64,000 bases of DNA, taken from Chitinophagaceae bacterium (GTDB taxonomy: Bacteria; Bacteroidota; Bacteroidia; Chitinophagales; Chitinophagaceae). The stretch is from positions 186,001-250,000 of the forward strand of contig JAIETM010000004.1 in the NCBI GenBank assembly GCA_019745155.1. The letters run 5' to 3'. The notes beneath the pieces are model-generated. The model did not search any database, was not told where the DNA came from, and saw only the letters and a list, made by a program, of their open reading frames with translations. A program made the position numbers and the translations under genes. This document shows positions 60,823 to 64,000 of this stretch, piece by piece (position 1 is the first letter of the stretch; every line of letters starts with the position of its first letter).

Positions 60823-63300
60823 TTATCGGTAAATCCATCTACGCACCAGCGTCATGGAACCAAAATGCAAACGAATCACATACTGATCTTTGGGTAAATG
60901 CTGCAAGCGTAATGTCTGCTCTAGTCTGCGCGTTTTACCAAAATGGTACACAGCAACACGCATACCTTGTAGATTAACAATATCTACGCTTGCTTCTGCA
61001 GCAGTATCTGCCTGTAAACGTATTTGCAGCAATCCATCCTGACTAATACCCGGATAAACAATAAAATAAGGCTCCTTACGCGGCGGTAGATAATAGCGTT
61101 GATTCAATATTTCAAACCGCTTAGTTCCGTAGGTATTCGTATCCGCTGATACTTGAAAACGATACACAGTATCTCTATGCAATCGAAACTTGGTTTTGGC
61201 GAAATGATCGATGAATAGCCAATTGGTGTCTTTTTCTAATTCGTGAGTTTGTATATCGATTTGATACTGTCCGGGCTGTACCCGTTGCAACACCAAGGGT
61301 ACCTGCGCACTTGTGGGCGGACGCTTATCAATACTCACCTGCTTGCCATCAGCAGTTGTACTGAAAAGATTCGCATCCGGGTTGAATAACTTGGGTGCAT
61401 CAGTCCGCGTGAAATTCTCCTGCGCGCTGTCTTCCAAATGCAAGACCCAGCGATCCCAGATAATTTTGTCAGAGCGAAGTGTGAGTAATATTTTTTTTAC
61501 TGCCTGTGCTGTATTGTTTTGAAACAAAGCAAAACCCGATGGCTGCATGGTCTTATCTGATTCCCTAAACTGTAACTGCGCATTCGTCTGTAGCGCTTCC
61601 ACAAAGAAAGCACCACCTATCGGCAGGACCATATCTTCTGAGAAATCATGCACCGTATACCCACCTCTGGTGCCACGATCAATTTGCCACAGATAAATAT
61701 AATCGCCAACACCAGTGCGCTGTACATTTTTCAATTGCACAGATGCAGGATAAGGATTGGCCACCAGATTAAACCCAGTATGCAGACCCTGCGTAAGATT
61801 GATGGTAACATTACCCGTATTTACTTTGCCCTCCATGGCAACAATGGTGGGCTGTACCGTATAACCTAAACCACCATCCATGCCCTGTTCTTTGGCTCCA
61901 CGATAAAACACTTTAATACCCTGACCAACACGCCAGGCATTGCTGGCTTGTCCGTTTGTATGCGTAAACGCTTGCCAGCCGGCTTGCAAACCTTCATGTG
62001 TAGCATTGATAGCAGCTGCTTGATTGTATAAAAAGGCAGAAGGGTTATTCGTGCCACTTGCATCAAAACCATTACCTGTACCTGCTTGTCCGGTAATAGC
62101 AATTTCTCCAGCACCATTCAATTCATTCAAACCAATACTATGTCTGAAAGGATGCCCTATGAAACGAAAAGCACGCTTGCTGGGAAACTGATCAGCTCTG
62201 CCGCCACCACTAAAATATTTTTCAACGATGATCTTTCCTGTGCTGCCGTACGTAATGGTAGCAGTTCCAAGCGGCGCGATATATGCTGTGTTGATAGCAG
62301 TGGCTTTCAATCTCAGCGCGCAAGTATCTGTTGCGAGTGTAACCCCATCAGCCAATTGCACAAAGCCATGCACACTAATACTGTGGCGCATGGTCTTCGT
62401 TCCAGGTGCAGTAACGATTAAGCGATGGTATTGCTGTGGATCCATCGCTAACTGATCAGCAGAATGACTCAATAAATTCTGCGATCCATTGCGCGCATAA
62501 ATCACTTGTCCCTCATTGATGAAGAAACTACATTCCATTCTCGGACTAGCACCAAAGAGCATCAACTTTCCATTGGGACCGATATACACTGTATCACACC
62601 TGTTGCTGGATGTACGCGTGATCACTTGATTGGTAGCAGATTGATCAGAGCGAAGTGTACCACCCGTAATAAAAACATCGCCGCTGGCGGCTACACCACC
62701 ATCTGCCGACAAACGATTGTTACGCATATTCACTGCACCTGAAGTGAAATAAAAAGCACGTGCTTTGATAGCAGCGAAACAGGTGACTGTATCTGTTGGG
62801 TTAACAGCAAACTCAATCCTTCCTGAGTCTGTTAGGCCGGCATTGCCCCACTCACCAGCAGCCAAAAAAGTACGTGATCCACCCACTACGCGTAATCGTC
62901 CATCAATTCCGGCAGTAATGGTTCTCGCGCCCGGACTCGCACTACTACTTGTAACCATGTCAGCAGTAGTGGTAACAGCAGTTCCTGTATACGCACGCAG
63001 TTTTCCGTGCAGATCTAATTTCTGCTGACCAATAGCCAGCGTAGCACCTGTATGCAGATGCAAATCTTTACAAGCCAGCCCCGCCTGATCTACGGTTACA
63101 CGATGTGCTTGTTGAATAAAGACATTGTCCGATGCACCCGGTGCAACTAATACAGCAGACCAAACACCATTGGCTCTTTTTTGCCAAACAGCAGGATCAC
63201 TCCAATTACCGGAGCGAACAGAACGGTAATCACCATCAGTCTGAGCGGCCAGACGAAGCAGCAGGAAGACGCTGCACAATAGAACAACCACAAACCTCAT
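60823..63300 (-). CDS. Large secreted protein with T9SS-type C-terminal domain
   Basis: 825 residues: signal peptide (to about 19), early SGNWSDPAVWQKRANGVW and TGATLAIGQQKLDLHG blocks of the beta-helical 'G8-like' outer-membrane adhesin type, a long beta-rich middle, and a C-terminal domain (about 740-825; VDIVNLQGMRVAVYHFGKT and QYVIRLHFGSMTLVRRWIYR read in short blocks) resembling the type A sorting domain of type IX secretion. Likely a cell-surface or secreted protein of unknown binding specificity. Confidence 0.85.
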   Translation of the reverse strand: MRFVVVLLCSVFLLLRLAAQTDGDYRSVRSGNWSDPAVWQKRANGVWSAVLVAPGASDNVFIQQAHRVTVDQAGLACKDLHLHTGATLAIGQQKLDLHGKLRAYTGTAVTTTADMVTSSSASPGARTITAGIDGRLRVVGGSRTFLAAGEWGNAGLTDSGRIEFAVNPTDTVTCFAAIKARAFYFTSGAVNMRNNRLSADGGVAASGDVFITGGTLRSDQSATNQVITRTSSNRCDTVYIGPNGKLMLFGASPRMECSFFINEGQVIYARNGSQNLLSHSADQLAMDPQQYHRLIVTAPGTKTMRHSISVHGFVQLADGVTLATDTCALRLKATAINTAYIAPLGTATITYGSTGKIIVEKYFSGGGRADQFPSKRAFRFIGHPFRHSIGLNELNGAGEIAITGQAGTGNGFDASGTNNPSAFLYNQAAAINATHEGLQAGWQAFTHTNGQASNAWRVGQGIKVFYRGAKEQGMDGGLGYTVQPTIVAMEGKVNTGNVTINLTQGLHTGFNLVANPYPASVQLKNVQRTGVGDYIYLWQIDRGTRGGYTVHDFSEDMVLPIGGAFFVEALQTNAQLQFRESDKTMQPSGFALFQNNTAQAVKKILLTLRSDKIIWDRWVLHLEDSAQENFTRTDAPKLFNPDANLFSTTADGKQVSIDKRPPTSAQVPLVLQRVQPGQYQIDIQTHELEKDTNWLFIDHFAKTKFRLHRDTVYRFQVSADTNTYGTKRFEILNQRYYLPPRKEPYFIVYPGISQDGLLQIRLQADTAAEASVDIVNLQGMRVAVYHFGKTRRLEQTLRLQHLPKDQYVIRLHFGSMTLVRRWIYR

Positions 63301-63362
63301 AACACTAGTTTTTAAGCGTTCAGGAGGTTAAACTTTGGTTATACTATTGGGGAAACAAAAAA

Positions 63363-63388
63363 GGGATTAGTGACATAAAACTAATCCC
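63363..63388. terminator. Terminator between uvrA and the T9SS protein gene
   Basis: GGGATTAG / CTAATCCC stem with a ten-base loop and T-runs on both strands; on the minus strand it ends uvrA transcription. Confidence 0.85.
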
Positions 63389-63451
63389 CTCATTTTTTCA
63401 AAACAAGTACTTGTTATCACAAGAAGTTGAGGCCAAAACAGAAAAGTTGTA

Positions 63452-64000
63452 TCAGAGATATTTTGCCGTGTAAGAACCCTTCTGCTTTTTCAGCGCATCT
63501 GGTGTGCCGGCAAAGACCAATTGTCCGCCACCATCACCTGCTTCGGGGCCCATGTCAATCACCCAATCGGCAGCGCGAATCACATCCGTATTGTGTTCAA
63601 TCACAATCAGCGAATGCCCTTGCTCAATCAAGGCGCGGAAGGACTTCAGTAGTTTCTGTATATCATGAAAATGCAAACCAGTCGTTGGTTCATCAAAGAT
63701 GAAGAGAATATGTCCCTGCGCCTTGCCCCTGCCCAAAAAGCTAGCCAGCTTCACACGCTGCGCTTCACCGCCAGATAAAGTATCTGATGATTGTCCCAAC
63801 TTTACATAACCCAAACCCACATCCTGCAAAGGCTGAATGGCTCTGGCTATTGTAGCACCTTCTTTACCGCTGTCGGCTGCGCCGAAAAAAGCAATGGCAT
63901 TATCCACACTCATATCCAGCACATCATGAATACTCTTGCCTTTAAACGTTACTTCTAGCACTTCCTCTTTAAATCGCTTACCACCACATGCTTCACAAGT
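63452..64000 (-). CDS. uvrA: Excinuclease ABC subunit A (5' part outside window)
   Basis: The C-terminal 182 residues: zinc-module end TCEACGGKRF, ABC signature SDTLSGGEAQRVKLA, Walker B HILFIFDEPTTGLH and the switch His in VIEHNTDVI. The frame is open to the window edge. UvrA is the damage-sensing ATPase of nucleotide excision repair. Confidence 0.96.
   Translation of the reverse strand, partial: TCEACGGKRFKEEVLEVTFKGKSIHDVLDMSVDNAIAFFGAADSGKEGATIARAIQPLQDVGLGYVKLGQSSDTLSGGEAQRVKLASFLGRGKAQGHILFIFDEPTTGLHFHDIQKLLKSFRALIEQGHSLIVIEHNTDVIRAADWVIDMGPEAGDGGGQLVFAGTPDALKKQKGSYTAKYL

Overview
The window looks like a chromosomal segment of a Bacteroidota bacterium, most likely family Chitinophagaceae. 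The evidence is: SusC/SusD and several TonB-dependent receptors, type IX secretion C-terminal domains, promoters of the form TTG-N19/21-TAnnTTTG, and the typical small families DUF3467, DUF4293, DUF4105 and a PID-CTERM-like protein. No sequence search was possible; family names come from motif recognition.

Region by region. 1-3.3 kb: a sulfur locus (TauE/SafE exporter cut by the window edge, Crp/Fnr regulator, SoxB). A TGTGA-N6-TCACA type operator lies upstream of each of the three genes, which suggests a small autoregulated regulon. 3.3-13.6 kb: M20 hydrolase, a purple-acid-phosphatase-like lipoprotein behind a TonB receptor, a glycosyltransferase/LpxH-like pair, a GH5 glycosidase, a Pmp3-type membrane protein and a flavin reductase-like protein. 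13.6-15.2 kb: intact galK followed by a decayed galT remnant.

15.5-31.1 kb is the most notable metabolic block. Nine co-directional, tightly packed genes (SusC, SusD, two secreted phosphoesterases, a TonB receptor, a PhnZ-like HD oxygenase, a PhnX-like HAD hydrolase, an OPA-like transporter and an FAD amine oxidase) appear to form a complete route from outer-membrane capture to C-P bond cleavage of an aminoalkylphosphonate. The block is flanked by an intact tRNA-Met(CAT) and, 15.5 kb away in direct orientation, a decayed copy of the tRNA 3' end plus its terminator. This is the footprint expected of an island inserted at a tRNA 3' end, although no integrase is present.

31.1-56.8 kb is mostly housekeeping: a MauG-like cytochrome c peroxidase, a fused E1 dehydrogenase, pth, rplY, prs, radC, folD, queE, an OmpA/TPR/PD40 protein of PorE-like architecture, dprA, guaB, a T9SS-exported PKD protein, an SDR, a nitronate monooxygenase-like protein, a nucleotidyltransferase and glyA.

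56.8-60.6 kb is a compact cassette array. Eighteen perfect or near-perfect 24-bp hairpins of two types (10 of type A, 8 of type B) separate small genes, all on the minus strand, with an REP-associated tyrosine transposase (RAYT) embedded in the array. Several of the small genes are immediately preceded by a remnant of a protein C-terminus resembling polymorphic-toxin tails, so the small genes are plausibly orphan immunity genes. Truncated gene ends stop exactly at hairpins. The window ends with a PID-CTERM-like peptide gene, a large secreted T9SS protein and the 3' end of uvrA.
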